A stretch of 64,000 nt of DNA from Mycoplana dimorpha. Lineage in GTDB: Bacteria > Pseudomonadota > Alphaproteobacteria > Rhizobiales > Rhizobiaceae. The stretch is from the NCBI RefSeq assembly GCF_003046475.1, contig NZ_PZZZ01000004.1, positions 62,001 to 126,000 on the forward strand, read 5' to 3'. The notes under the pieces were generated by a model. The model was not told where the DNA came from and did no database searches. It saw only the letters and a program-made list of their open reading frames with translations. Below are positions 9,717 to 18,006 of this stretch, one piece after another (the stretch's first letter is position 1; the number at the start of each line of letters is the position of its first letter). A program made the translations under genes and the position numbers.

Positions 9717-10034
9717 ATGGCTGAAAAGGTTCTGACCGCAAATCGCCTGACGGATGGCATATCCGTCTGGCTCGACGCCGCCGGCAACTGGAACGAGTCG
9801 CTGCAGGCCGCCTTCGTGGCGCGCCACAAGGAGGCCGTCGAAGCGCTGGAAGCGACAGGCAAGCAGGCCTTTGCCGACAACAAGGTGGTTGACGTCAATG
9901 TTGTCGACGTCGAAGAGGTCGACGGCGTGCTGCGGCCGCTTCGCATGCGCGAACGTATCCGGGCCGAGGGGCCGAGCATTCCTTATGCCGCCGGTTATGC
10001 CGGCCTGACCGTAATCCGCTCGGCCGCGGCCTGA
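9717..10034 (+). CDS. DUF2849 protein of the sulfite reductase operon
   Basis: A 105-residue protein of the DUF2849 type, found in alphaproteobacteria between cysG and cysI. It opens MAEKVLTANRLTDGISVWLD and contains a VVDVNVVDVEEVDG stretch. It has no signal peptide or membrane segment. The function is unknown. Its fixed position between the siroheme-making and siroheme-using genes suggests a role in cofactor delivery or reductase assembly. It starts one base after the cysG stop and ends nine bases before cysI. Confidence 0.85.
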   Translation: MAEKVLTANRLTDGISVWLDAAGNWNESLQAAFVARHKEAVEALEATGKQAFADNKVVDVNVVDVEEVDGVLRPLRMRERIRAEGPSIPYAAGYAGLTVIRSAAA

Positions 10035-10043
10035 GGACCAGAC

Positions 10044-11714
10044 ATGTATCGCTACGACGAATTCGACCACGCCTTTGTCACGGACCGCGTCGCCCAGTTC
10101 CGGGATCAGGTGGCCCGACGCCTGTCCGGCGAACTCGCCGAGGACGCCTTCAAGCCCCTGCGGCTGATGAACGGCGTCTACCTGCAGCTCCATGCCTACA
10201 TGCTGCGCGTCGCCATTCCATACGGCACGTTGAGCAGCCGGCAGATGCGCATGCTTGCCCATGTGGCCCGCAAGTACGACCGCGGCTACGGCCATTTCAC
10301 CACGCGCCAGAACATCCAGTTCAACTGGCCGAAGCTGTCCGAAATACCCGACGCGCTTGCCGAACTCGCTTCCGTCGAAATGCATGCGATCCAGACATCG
10401 GGCAACTGCATCCGCAACGTCACCGCCGACCATTTCGCTGGTGCGGCTGCGGACGAGGCGGCGGATCCGCGGCCTTATGCGGAAATCCTGCGGCAGTGGT
10501 CCTCCGTCCACCCGGAGTTCTCCTTTCTGCCGCGCAAGTTCAAGATTGCCGTCACGGGCGCCGAGCGCGACCGCGCCGCGATCCAGGTGCACGACATCGG
10601 CCTGCACCTGAAGAAGAACGAGCAGGGCGCGATCGGCTTTGCCGTCTATGTCGGCGGCGGACAGGGCCGCACGCCGATGGTCGCCAAGAAGATCTGTGAC
10701 TTCCTGCCGGAAGCGGACCTGCTCTCCTATGTCACCGCGATCATCCGCGTGTACAACCTGCATGGCCGTCGCGACAACAAGTACAAGGCCCGCATCAAGA
10801 TCCTCGTGCACGAGACTGGCACCGAGGAACTGACGCGGCAGGTCGAGGCCGAGTTCGCCGAGCTTAAGAACACGGAGCTGAAGCTCCCGGATGCCGACAT
10901 TCAGGCCATAGCAGCCTATTTCGCCCCGCCGGCACTCGCACCGCGCGCGGAAGGCTGGGCCAGCCTTGCCGGCTGGAAGAAGGCCGATCCGGAGTTCGCC
11001 CGCTGGGTCCGGCAGAATGTCCAGCCGCACAGGCATCCCGACTACGGCATGGTGACGATCTCGCTCAAGCCCATCGGCGGCATTCCGGGCGATGCAACGG
11101 ATGCGCAGATGGAGGCGGTCGCCGACATCGCCGAGGAGTATGCCTTCGACGAGATCCGCGTCAGCCACGAGCAGAACCTGATCCTGCCGCATGTGGCGCT
11201 CGCCGACCTTGAGCCGGTCTATCGCGCCCTTGTCGCGGCCGGCCTTGCGACGGCCAATGCCGGCCTGATCACCGACATCATCGCCTGCCCGGGGCTCGAC
11301 TACTGCGCGCTGGCGAACGCCCGCTCGATCCCCGTCGCCCAGGAGATCTCCAACCGCTTTGGTTCTCCGGAGCGGCAGGCGGAGATCGGCGAGCTGAAGA
11401 TCAAGATCTCCGGCTGCATCAACGCTTGCGGACACCACCACGTCGGCCACATCGGCCTGCTCGGGGTCGAGAAGAAGGGCGAGGAGCTCTACCAGATCAC
11501 GCTCGGTGGCTCCGGTGATGAGAACACCTCCATTGGCGAGATCATCGGCCGCGGCTTCGAACCTTCGAAGGTGACCGACGCCATCGAGGTCATCGTCGAC
11601 ACCTATCTCGGTTTGCGCACCGATCCGTCCGAGACGTTCCTTGCCGCCTATCGGCGCGTCGGACCGCAGCCGTTCAAGGAAGCGCTCTACGGCGGCGCGG
11701 CGGAAGCGGCGTGA
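10044..11714 (+). CDS. cysI: Sulfite reductase hemoprotein (nitrite/sulfite reductase family)
   Basis: A 556-residue siroheme/4Fe-4S enzyme that reduces sulfite to sulfide with six electrons. Two ferredoxin-like half domains are visible. The cluster and siroheme cysteines are in CPGLDYCALANARS and KISGCINACGHHHVGHIG. The FTTRQNIQFNW segment near residue 90 is also family-typical. No CysJ flavoprotein is nearby; the electron donor may be ferredoxin, fed by the fpr gene just downstream. Context (cysG, DUF2849, DUF934) supports sulfite over nitrite. The DUF934 gene starts within about 15 bases of the stop. Confidence 0.93.
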   Translation: MYRYDEFDHAFVTDRVAQFRDQVARRLSGELAEDAFKPLRLMNGVYLQLHAYMLRVAIPYGTLSSRQMRMLAHVARKYDRGYGHFTTRQNIQFNWPKLSEIPDALAELASVEMHAIQTSGNCIRNVTADHFAGAAADEAADPRPYAEILRQWSSVHPEFSFLPRKFKIAVTGAERDRAAIQVHDIGLHLKKNEQGAIGFAVYVGGGQGRTPMVAKKICDFLPEADLLSYVTAIIRVYNLHGRRDNKYKARIKILVHETGTEELTRQVEAEFAELKNTELKLPDADIQAIAAYFAPPALAPRAEGWASLAGWKKADPEFARWVRQNVQPHRHPDYGMVTISLKPIGGIPGDATDAQMEAVADIAEEYAFDEIRVSHEQNLILPHVALADLEPVYRALVAAGLATANAGLITDIIACPGLDYCALANARSIPVAQEISNRFGSPERQAEIGELKIKISGCINACGHHHVGHIGLLGVEKKGEELYQITLGGSGDENTSIGEIIGRGFEPSKVTDAIEVIVDTYLGLRTDPSETFLAAYRRVGPQPFKEALYGGAAEAA

Positions 11715-11728
11715 AGGGGGCGGAAGAG

Positions 11729-12229
11729 ATGACGAAGATCTGGAAGGAAACCGGTTTCGTGAACGACGATCCCTGGATCGTCGAGACCGAGGAGGCCAAG
11801 GCAGGCTCGAACGAGCGCGCAATCCTCGGGATCGAGGATTTCCTGGCGCGGGTCGCCGAAGGGGATGAAACAGGGCTGGGGGTACTGATCCGGCCCGCCG
11901 ACGACGTGCGGCGGCTGGCCGACCACCTGGACCGGATCGCCCTGGTGGCGGTGGCGTTTCCGGCGTTCAACGACGGCCGCGCCTTCAGCCATGCATCGCT
12001 CCTTCGCAGCCGGCTCGGCTTCAAGGGCGAGGTGAGGGCGGTCGGCGACGTGCTGCTCGACCAGATCCCGCTGATGCTGCGCTGTGGCATCGACAGCTTC
12101 GCGGTGACGAACGCAACCGCGCTGAAGCGACTGGCCGAGAACCGCCTGCCTGGCATCGCCAACCACTACCAGCCGGCGGCGAAGCCCGCCGCCGACCCGA
12201 AGTCCTACAGCTGGCGCCGCGTCAGCTGA
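11729..12229 (+). CDS. DUF934 family protein, sulfate-assimilation associated
   Basis: A 166-residue DUF934 protein, a small family that almost always follows cysI in proteobacteria. The usual core is visible: IRPADDVRRLADHLDRIALV, then FPAFNDGRAFSHASLLRSRL and a VGDVLLDQIPLM region. Its biochemical role is not settled. The ATG at 11729 has ggaagag just upstream; a GTG at 11711 overlapping the cysI stop is an alternative. A hairpin terminator follows. Confidence 0.88.
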   Translation: MTKIWKETGFVNDDPWIVETEEAKAGSNERAILGIEDFLARVAEGDETGLGVLIRPADDVRRLADHLDRIALVAVAFPAFNDGRAFSHASLLRSRLGFKGEVRAVGDVLLDQIPLMLRCGIDSFAVTNATALKRLAENRLPGIANHYQPAAKPAADPKSYSWRRVS

Positions 12230-12248
12230 CGACATATCGTCGCAAATC

Positions 12249-12286
12249 GGGCCCGTTCCCGGCTGCAGCCGGCGGCGGGCCTTTTC
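12249..12286 (+). terminator. Intrinsic terminator after DUF934
   Basis: A GC-rich hairpin (outer arms ggcccg and cgggcc around ccggctgcagccgg) followed by a short T run. It lies 20 bases after the DUF934 stop and separates the cysG-to-DUF934 operon from fpr. Confidence 0.7.
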
Positions 12287-12399
12287 TGTTCCAGGCAAGG
12301 CAACTATATCTTTTCAAGCAGATATGTTGCAGCGAACGAATGCGATTTGCGCATGGCTGGGTTCCTTTGGAATGCAATGCCTTCCTTGGCCAGCTGCGA

Positions 12400-12405
12400 T
12401 ATAAT
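12400..12405 (+). promoter_or_regulatory. Candidate -10 element for fpr
   Basis: An exact TATAAT occurs in a locally AT-rich stretch 39 bases before the fpr ATG. No good -35 hexamer sits 16-18 bases upstream, so activator dependence is possible. The terminator just before it means fpr needs its own promoter. Confidence 0.35.
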
Positions 12406-12443
12406 ATTCGACTGTACGAGCAGAAAGCAGGAAGCGACCACGC

Positions 12444-13256
12444 ATGAACGCGCCAGCCAGGACCGAAGATCTCGCAGCCAACGTGCCCGCCGGCGTCTAC
12501 GCCGAGACGGTGACGAATGTGCAGCACTATACAGACCGGCTGTTCCGCTTCCGGATGACCCGGCCGGACGGATTCCGCTTCCGGTCCGGCGAGTTCGCGA
12601 TGATCGGCCTCGTGGTCGACGGCAAGCCCGTCTACCGGGCGTATTCGATCGCGAGCCCCGCCTGGGACGACGAACTGGAATTCTTCTCGATCAAGGTGCC
12701 GGACGGTCCGCTCACCTCGCACCTGCAGCAGATCCGTCAGGGCGACAAGGTGCTGATGCGCAAGAAGCCGACGGGCACGCTGGTGCTGGACGCGCTGACG
12801 CCCGGCAAGCGCCTCTATATGTTCTCGACCGGAACCGGAATCGCGCCATTCGCCAGCCTGATCCGTGATCCTGAGACCTACGCAAAGTTCGACGAGGTGA
12901 TCCTCACCCATACCTGCCGGGAGGTTTCCGAGCTGAAATACGGTTTCGACCTGGTGGAGGAAATTGCCAAGGACGAGCTTCTTTCTGAGGTCGTTGGCGG
13001 CAAGCTGCGCCACTATGCGACCGTCACCCGCGAGCCTTTCCCCTATCAGGGCCGCATCACCGATCTCATCAGCAACGGCAAGATGTTTGCCGATCTTGGT
13101 CTTGAGCCTTTCAATCCGGCGACCGACCGCGCGATGATCTGCGGCTCGTCGGCGATGCTGAAGGAGACCAAGGAGCTGCTGGAGAAAGCAGGCCTCACCG
13201 AAGGCGCCAACAGCAAGCCGGGTGAATTCGTGATCGAGCGCGCCTTCGTCGACTGA
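12444..13256 (+). CDS. fpr: Ferredoxin--NADP+ reductase
   Basis: A 270-residue FAD/NADP(H) oxidoreductase of the bacterial FPR class. The FAD-binding motif is RAYSIASP (residues about 70-77). The NADP-binding region contains FSTGTGIAPFASLIRDPETY, and the C-terminus ends ERAFVD, typical of the alphaproteobacterial subclass. It passes electrons between NADPH and ferredoxin or flavodoxin. Its place after the sulfite-reductase genes suggests it could drive that enzyme through ferredoxin, although the family is also tied to oxidative stress. The ATG at 12444 follows aggaag. Confidence 0.94.
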   Translation: MNAPARTEDLAANVPAGVYAETVTNVQHYTDRLFRFRMTRPDGFRFRSGEFAMIGLVVDGKPVYRAYSIASPAWDDELEFFSIKVPDGPLTSHLQQIRQGDKVLMRKKPTGTLVLDALTPGKRLYMFSTGTGIAPFASLIRDPETYAKFDEVILTHTCREVSELKYGFDLVEEIAKDELLSEVVGGKLRHYATVTREPFPYQGRITDLISNGKMFADLGLEPFNPATDRAMICGSSAMLKETKELLEKAGLTEGANSKPGEFVIERAFVD

Positions 13257-13278
13257 GATGTCGGCCGCTGTCATTCGT

Positions 13279-13310
13279 GGGGCGACGCCGCATGGTGTCG
13301 CCCCTTTTTT
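13279..13310 (+). terminator. Intrinsic terminator after fpr
   Basis: Arms ggggcgac and gtcgcccc enclose a short loop and are followed by six T residues. It starts 22 bases after the fpr stop. Confidence 0.85.
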
Positions 13311-13426
13311 GTTCGAGCGCACGGCGGGGTGACAGGCCGCGGCAGGATGAACCCGGCATGTGTTCCAGGCAAAGCTGAAAAAGGCCGGAACATCGTCCCG
13401 GTCGGCATGTGCCGATCGTACGGCCA

Positions 13427-15103
13427 TCAGGCCAGTAGGAAGTCGCCCCTGTCGAGGTTTGCGATGTCGAATTCCTTCAGGACCAGCATGTCCGTCGCAG
13501 CGAACTTGAACTGCACGTCGTCGCCGACCTGATCCGCCTTGTTCAGGACCGACGCGACGCTGGTGAAGTGATAGCTGCGCAGGTCGACCCGGTCGCTGCC
13601 GTCGGTAAAATCGGTGATGACGTCCTTGCCATAGCCCGGGCCGAAGACGAAGTGGTCGGCACCGGATCCACCGCCAAGCGTGTCGTTGCCCTTGCCGCCG
13701 TCGAGGACATCGTTCCCGGCGCCGCCTGACAACCGGTTGGCGCCGCTGTTGCCGGTGAGCCTGTCGGAATAGCTCGTGCCAGCCAGGTTCTCAACGGACG
13801 AATAGGCGTCGCCGGCGGCGTCGTTCGTGTTGATCGACGGTGCCGCGAGGCTGGCGGTCACCCCTTTGGCGGCCGACGCGTAGGAAACGGTGTCCGCACC
13901 CGTGCCGCCGTCGAACCTGTCGCCGCCAGGACCACCGTGCAGTATGTCGTTGCCGCTGCCGCCGTAAAGTGAATCGTTACCGGCACCCCCAAAGAGGCTG
14001 TCGTTGCCGCTCAGCCCGTAAAGCTTGTCATTGCCGGCATTGCCGAAGAGCTTGTTGCCGGCCTCATTTCCGTAAATCGTATCCGACCCGGAGCCGCCCT
14101 TCGCATTCTCGATCAGGGAACGCGTGTCGCCGTCGTGCAGGAGCGCGTTGAAGATGTTGCCGCGGGCAAAGCCGTCGTTGTCGCCGCCGCCCAGGTAGGC
14201 CAGCTGGACGTCGCTGAAGGCCGAGTGCTTGCCCGGCGCAAGATCGATCGACACACTCTTTTTGTATGCCGACAGATCGTAGGTATCGGTGCCGCCGCCG
14301 TCCCAGATGGTGGCGAAGATGCGATTGGCGCCAGGGGCTATTGCGGCTACGCCGTTGACATAAGTCGTGCCGCTGTCGGGAGTCCACTTGTAGGTGGTGT
14401 CGCCCGCATTGGTCGTATAGTCGGCCCCGTACATGCGCTGCAAGGCAGCGATATCGGCCATCATGAAGGTCTGCGGCGCATCGTTCGGTCCATAGGTGTA
14501 GCGCCCGCCGGTGTCGCCGACGAAGGTGTGATAGGTCATTACGGTATATTCGAGCGAGTCGTACTGCGACGGCATCGTGGCGAGACCTTCGCCGTCGTGG
14601 GCGTGATTCAATCCGAACGCGTGGCCGAGTTCGTGGATCACCGTGTGCCATGCATAATTGCCCGCAACCGGATTGCGCAAGTCGTTGGCGGTCCCGGCAA
14701 GGTCCGATCCGAGCCAGAGATCTCCGGCCTCGGCGTATTGCCCCGGGAAGAACGTCTTGGCCGTGGGGTTCTGGTAGGTGGACTCGGCGAGGCGAATGTT
14801 GGCCGTTGCGGGGCTGCTCGCCTGCGACAGGGCGATGTTGGTGAAGCCCTCCACGGAAAACCCGTCATTGGCCGAGGAGCCGTACGACTGCTCCATTGCA
14901 AACAGAGCCGCCTGCTTCACCTTGTCGGAGACCGTCCGGAAGCCTTCGTCCGGTTCGGAATGTTGCGGATAGTCGTACTGGCTGCTCGACGTGGGGAAGG
15001 CGTAGGTGACGCTGCCGCTCCAGGCCTCCTCGCCGAGGACGGAATCGACGAGGTCCGACCCGCTCGCGGTGATCGTCTTGGTGGTTTTTCCAATTCCGGT
15101 CAT
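13427..15103 (-). CDS. Serralysin-type metalloprotease with RTX repeats (secreted)
   Basis: A 558-residue M10B metzincin. The zinc site is HELGHAFGLNH (H157, E158, H161, H167), and the Met-turn is YTVMTYH with M189. Residues about 205-335 match the serralysin C-terminal domain. Calcium-binding GGxGxD nonapeptides follow at about 336-401 and 446-488, for example GNAGNDKLYGLSGNDSLFGG. There is no signal peptide, and the C-terminus is hydrophobic (DFLLA); both fit type I secretion. No T1SS ABC transporter or membrane-fusion genes lie nearby, so export would rely on a system elsewhere. The ATG at 15103 has aggaac upstream. Confidence 0.92.
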   Translation of the reverse strand: MTGIGKTTKTITASGSDLVDSVLGEEAWSGSVTYAFPTSSSQYDYPQHSEPDEGFRTVSDKVKQAALFAMEQSYGSSANDGFSVEGFTNIALSQASSPATANIRLAESTYQNPTAKTFFPGQYAEAGDLWLGSDLAGTANDLRNPVAGNYAWHTVIHELGHAFGLNHAHDGEGLATMPSQYDSLEYTVMTYHTFVGDTGGRYTYGPNDAPQTFMMADIAALQRMYGADYTTNAGDTTYKWTPDSGTTYVNGVAAIAPGANRIFATIWDGGGTDTYDLSAYKKSVSIDLAPGKHSAFSDVQLAYLGGGDNDGFARGNIFNALLHDGDTRSLIENAKGGSGSDTIYGNEAGNKLFGNAGNDKLYGLSGNDSLFGGAGNDSLYGGSGNDILHGGPGGDRFDGGTGADTVSYASAAKGVTASLAAPSINTNDAAGDAYSSVENLAGTSYSDRLTGNSGANRLSGGAGNDVLDGGKGNDTLGGGSGADHFVFGPGYGKDVITDFTDGSDRVDLRSYHFTSVASVLNKADQVGDDVQFKFAATDMLVLKEFDIANLDRGDFLLA

Positions 15104-15241
15104 TCACGTGTTCCTGTTCGAAGGCTGCGGCCGCGACGATCGGCCGGGACTTGCGATTCGAGCCCTGGATGGAGCTTGATACTCACCGTCGCATCTGCGG
15201 CGCCGGCTCTGTCGGTTCACACATCTTCAGCTGAGGAAAAC

Positions 15242-15406
15242 ATGCAAGAAGGTCCGTATTCCGATCAGGCGATAGCGGGAGAATATGCCCGTCTCAAGGC
15301 ACGCGGCACCCGTGAGGCGCTCGAGCTGTTCATCGAACGTCATCCGCACCATCCGTTGGCCAGGGAAGCCAGGAACGAGATCGAGCAGTGCTACGGCAGG
15401 AAATGA
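15242..15406 (+). CDS. Small hypothetical protein, 54 residues
   Basis: A short ORF beginning MQEGPYSDQAIAGEYARLKA. It starts at ATG 15242 with gagga seven bases upstream and stops at 15406. The rest reads as one or two amphipathic helices (ALELFIERHPHHPLAREARN) resembling half a TPR-like hairpin. No signal peptide or membrane segment is present. It is divergent from the serralysin gene and converges with moeA. I do not recognise it. A serralysin inhibitor would normally be longer and exported, so that role is not supported. Evidence is the ribosome site plus a plausible sequence. Confidence 0.5.
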   Translation: MQEGPYSDQAIAGEYARLKARGTREALELFIERHPHHPLAREARNEIEQCYGRK

Positions 15407-15455
15407 GGCGGGGAGGGTTGGCCGACAGACCGCCCGGCCATGATTCAAGCCGTCC

Positions 15456-16685
15456 TTACGGCGTGCTATGCAGCGGCCGTAGAAGAAGGACTTCGCAAGC
15501 CTCGCCGGCTTCCGTCCGTTCTGCCAGGGGCGGGCGGACAATCAGGCAGTCGGCCGCGGCAAACAGTTTCATCATCGACGAATCCTGCTTTTCGAACGGC
15601 GTCGCCACGAGCTGCCCGTCGCCGCGCACGTCCAGCTTCGCCCGCATGTAGTCCTGGCGCTTGTCGTTGGCCGCAAGCGGCGTGCCGGCGACGGCAGAGG
15701 TGCGGCGCTCATGCTGCGGCAGGCGGGCGAGCCGGCGAACCAGCGGCTCCAGGAAGAGAAGGGCGCAGACCAGGCTGGAGACTGGATTGCCGGGCAACCC
15801 GAGGATCTGCATGCCGCCCAGCCTGCCGACCATCAACGGCTTGCCGGGGCGCATCGCGATCCGCCAGAAGTCGAGTTCCATGCCGGCGGAAAGCAGCGCC
15901 GGCTGAACGAGATCGTGGTCGCCCACCGATGCTCCGCCGAGCGTTACCAGGACATCGGCGCCGCAGGCCTTCGCCCAGTCGACCGCATCGAGGATGGCGT
16001 TCGGATCGTCGGCGGCAATTCCAAGGTCGATCACTTCGGCGCCGGCCTCGCGCGCCAGGGCGGCGACACCATAGCTGTTCGAACCGACGATCTGGCCCGG
16101 CCCGAGCGCCGACCCCGGCGGCACGAGTTCATCGCCGGTGGCAAGCAGCGCGACCTTGGGCCGGGCATAAACCTCCAGAACCGGATAGTTCATCGCCGCT
16201 GCAACCGTCAGTCGCCCGGCATCGAGAAGATCGCCGCGCTTCAGCACGGTCTCGCCTTCTGCGAAATCCTGGCCGCGCCGGCGGATGTGCCGACCGAAAG
16301 CGGGCACCTCCGTGGCACGCAGGCGGTTGTCGTCGAGTTTCTCCGCATCCTCCTGCAGGAGAACCGTATCGGCCCCAGGCGGAAGCGGCGCGCCGGTAAA
16401 GATCCGCACGGCTTCGCCGGGACCCACCGAGCCGTTGAAGGGATGCCCAGCGGCGGAGCGGCCGACGACCTTCACGATCGCTCCTGTCTCGACGATATCG
16501 CCGTGACGCAGCGCGTAGCCGTCCATTGCCGAATTGTCGAACGGCGGCTGCGTCAGCCGGGCAACGACGTCGCTCGCAAGCACCCGATCGCACGCCTCAT
16601 GCAGCGGGACGCTCTCCGTGCGGGTCGGCGGCCGCGATGCGGTCAGCAAACGTTGAAGCGCATCTTCGACCGGCAGGAGCGACAT
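15456..16685 (-). CDS. moeA: Molybdopterin molybdotransferase MoeA
   Basis: A 409-residue protein that inserts molybdate into adenylylated molybdopterin. Typical segments include the N-terminal LPVEDALQRLL, the domain-I signature FDNSAMDGYALR, GTGDEL-like LLATGDELVPPG, and the MoCF-fold loop VTLGGASVGDHDLV. The MRPGKPLMVG and GLPGNPVSSLVCALLFLEPL stretches complete the active site. It is the last gene of the minus-strand operon ppiD-trpD-trpC-moaC-moeA and starts two bases after the moaC stop. Confidence 0.95.
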   Translation of the reverse strand: MSLLPVEDALQRLLTASRPPTRTESVPLHEACDRVLASDVVARLTQPPFDNSAMDGYALRHGDIVETGAIVKVVGRSAAGHPFNGSVGPGEAVRIFTGAPLPPGADTVLLQEDAEKLDDNRLRATEVPAFGRHIRRRGQDFAEGETVLKRGDLLDAGRLTVAAAMNYPVLEVYARPKVALLATGDELVPPGSALGPGQIVGSNSYGVAALAREAGAEVIDLGIAADDPNAILDAVDWAKACGADVLVTLGGASVGDHDLVQPALLSAGMELDFWRIAMRPGKPLMVGRLGGMQILGLPGNPVSSLVCALLFLEPLVRRLARLPQHERRTSAVAGTPLAANDKRQDYMRAKLDVRGDGQLVATPFEKQDSSMMKLFAAADCLIVRPPLAERTEAGEACEVLLLRPLHSTP

Positions 16686-16687
16686 CG

Positions 16688-17185
16688 TCAGCCGTTCTCC
16701 TCGCGCCGGTAGTCGCCTGACCGGCCGCCTGATTTGGCGACCAGGCGGATGCCGCCGATCTCCATCTCCCGATCCGCGGCCTTGGCCATGTCGTAGATCG
16801 TCAGGCAGGCGACACTGACGGCCGTCAGCGCCTCCATCTCGACGCCGGTGCGCCCGGTCAGTTTTGCTGTCGCGGCGACGCGAAGGCCGGGCAGGGCATG
16901 GTCCTCGGTGATCTCGACGGTGACCTTCGTCAGCGCCAGCGGGTGGCAGAGGGGAATGAGGCTTGCGGTCTGCTTGGCGGCCATGATGCCGGCAAGCCTG
17001 GCCGTGCCGATCACGTCGCCCTTCTTGGCATTGCCTTCAAGGATCAGCGCCAGCGTCTCGGGGCGCATCCGCACGGATCCCTCGGCGGTTGCCACGCGAA
17101 CGGTTTCGGCCTTGTCGCCGACGTCGACCATGTTGGCCTCGCCGGAGGCGTCGATGTGGGTTAGTGCGCCGGCCGCCTGCATCAT
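16688..17185 (-). CDS. moaC: Cyclic pyranopterin monophosphate synthase MoaC
   Basis: A 165-residue enzyme that, with MoaA, makes cyclic pyranopterin monophosphate from GTP in molybdenum cofactor synthesis. Conserved parts are [18 protein letters not shown] at the N-terminus, [12 protein letters not shown], and [20 protein letters not shown] with the catalytic region. Length fits the family. It overlaps the end of trpC by four bases (ATGA), implying translational coupling. The moaA partner is not in the window. Confidence 0.96.
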   Translation of the reverse strand: MMQAAGALTHIDASGEANMVDVGDKAETVRVATAEGSVRMRPETLALILEGNAKKGDVIGTARLAGIMAAKQTASLIPLCHPLALTKVTVEITEDHALPGLRVAATAKLTGRTGVEMEALTAVSVACLTIYDMAKAADREMEIGGIRLVAKSGGRSGDYRREENG

Positions 17186-17997
17186 TCGGCCGCCATTATA
17201 TCGGAGGAACCGGTGAGCAGCGCACGCGTTGCGGACGTTACGTCGTCCTGCCGCATCAGGCTCTCGCCGACCAGGAAGGTCGTAATGCCGCTCGTCTTCA
17301 GGCGCTTGCAGTCGGCATGGGTGAAAATGCCGCTCTCGCCGACGAGCAGGCGGTCGTCCGGCACCATGCGCGCCAGCCGCTCGGACACGGCGAGATCGAC
17401 CTCGAATGTCCTCAGATTGCGGTTGTTGATGCCGAGGAGTTTGGACTTCAGCTTGAGCGCCCGTTCCATTTCGGCTTCGTCATGCACCTCGACGAGCACG
17501 TCCATGCCGAGCGAGAACGCATAATCCTGCAGCCGCTCGGCTTCGGCGTCGGACAGCGACGCCATGATGAGGAGGATGCAGTCGGCACCCCAGGCGCGCG
17601 CTTCCTGGACCTGATAGGTATCGAACATGAAGTCCTTGCGCAGCGCCGGCAGGCTGCAGGCGGCACGCGCCTCGGTCAGGAATGCCGGCGCGCCCTGGAA
17701 GCTCGGAGCGTCGGTCAGGACCGATAGGCAGGCCGCGCCGCCGGCCTCGTAGGCCCTTGCCAGCGCCGGGGGATCGAAGTCGGGCCGGATCAACCCCTTG
17801 GAGGGACTAGCCTTCTTGATCTCGGCAATCAGGCCGAATGTGCCGTTGGCCTTCTTGCCCAGCAGGCTGGCGAAGAAGCCGCGCGGCGGCTCGAGGTCGC
17901 GGGCGATGGCGCGCAGTTCGGTCACCGGCACGCGCGCCTTGGCCGCTTCGATTTCCTCGCGCTTGTAAGCCTCGATCTTCTTCAGAATGTCGGTCAT
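17182..17997 (-). CDS. trpC: Indole-3-glycerol phosphate synthase
   Basis: A 271-residue TIM-barrel enzyme catalysing the fourth step of tryptophan synthesis. Motifs include [16 protein letters not shown] (catalytic Lys and Glu), [35 protein letters not shown] and [14 protein letters not shown]. It is a stand-alone TrpC rather than a TrpC-TrpF fusion. The start is nine bases after the trpD stop, and it overlaps moaC by four bases. Confidence 0.97.
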   Translation of the reverse strand: MTDILKKIEAYKREEIEAAKARVPVTELRAIARDLEPPRGFFASLLGKKANGTFGLIAEIKKASPSKGLIRPDFDPPALARAYEAGGAACLSVLTDAPSFQGAPAFLTEARAACSLPALRKDFMFDTYQVQEARAWGADCILLIMASLSDAEAERLQDYAFSLGMDVLVEVHDEAEMERALKLKSKLLGINNRNLRTFEVDLAVSERLARMVPDDRLLVGESGIFTHADCKRLKTSGITTFLVGESLMRQDDVTSATRALLTGSSDIMAAE

Positions 17998-18006
17998 GCG
18001 GAAAGC

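Noticed and set aside
9621-11822. 733-residue minus-strand frame opposite cysI
   Set aside because: Antisense shadow of a conserved gene, no recognisable domain.
13640-14110. Repetitive DNA within the serralysin gene as a CRISPR-like array
   Set aside because: The periodicity is the 9-residue RTX calcium-binding repeat in frame, not spacer-repeat structure.
14400-14700. Missing secretion signal as evidence that the serralysin is a pseudogene
   Set aside because: Type I-secreted proteases normally lack a cleavable N-terminal signal; zinc site and RTX repeats are intact.
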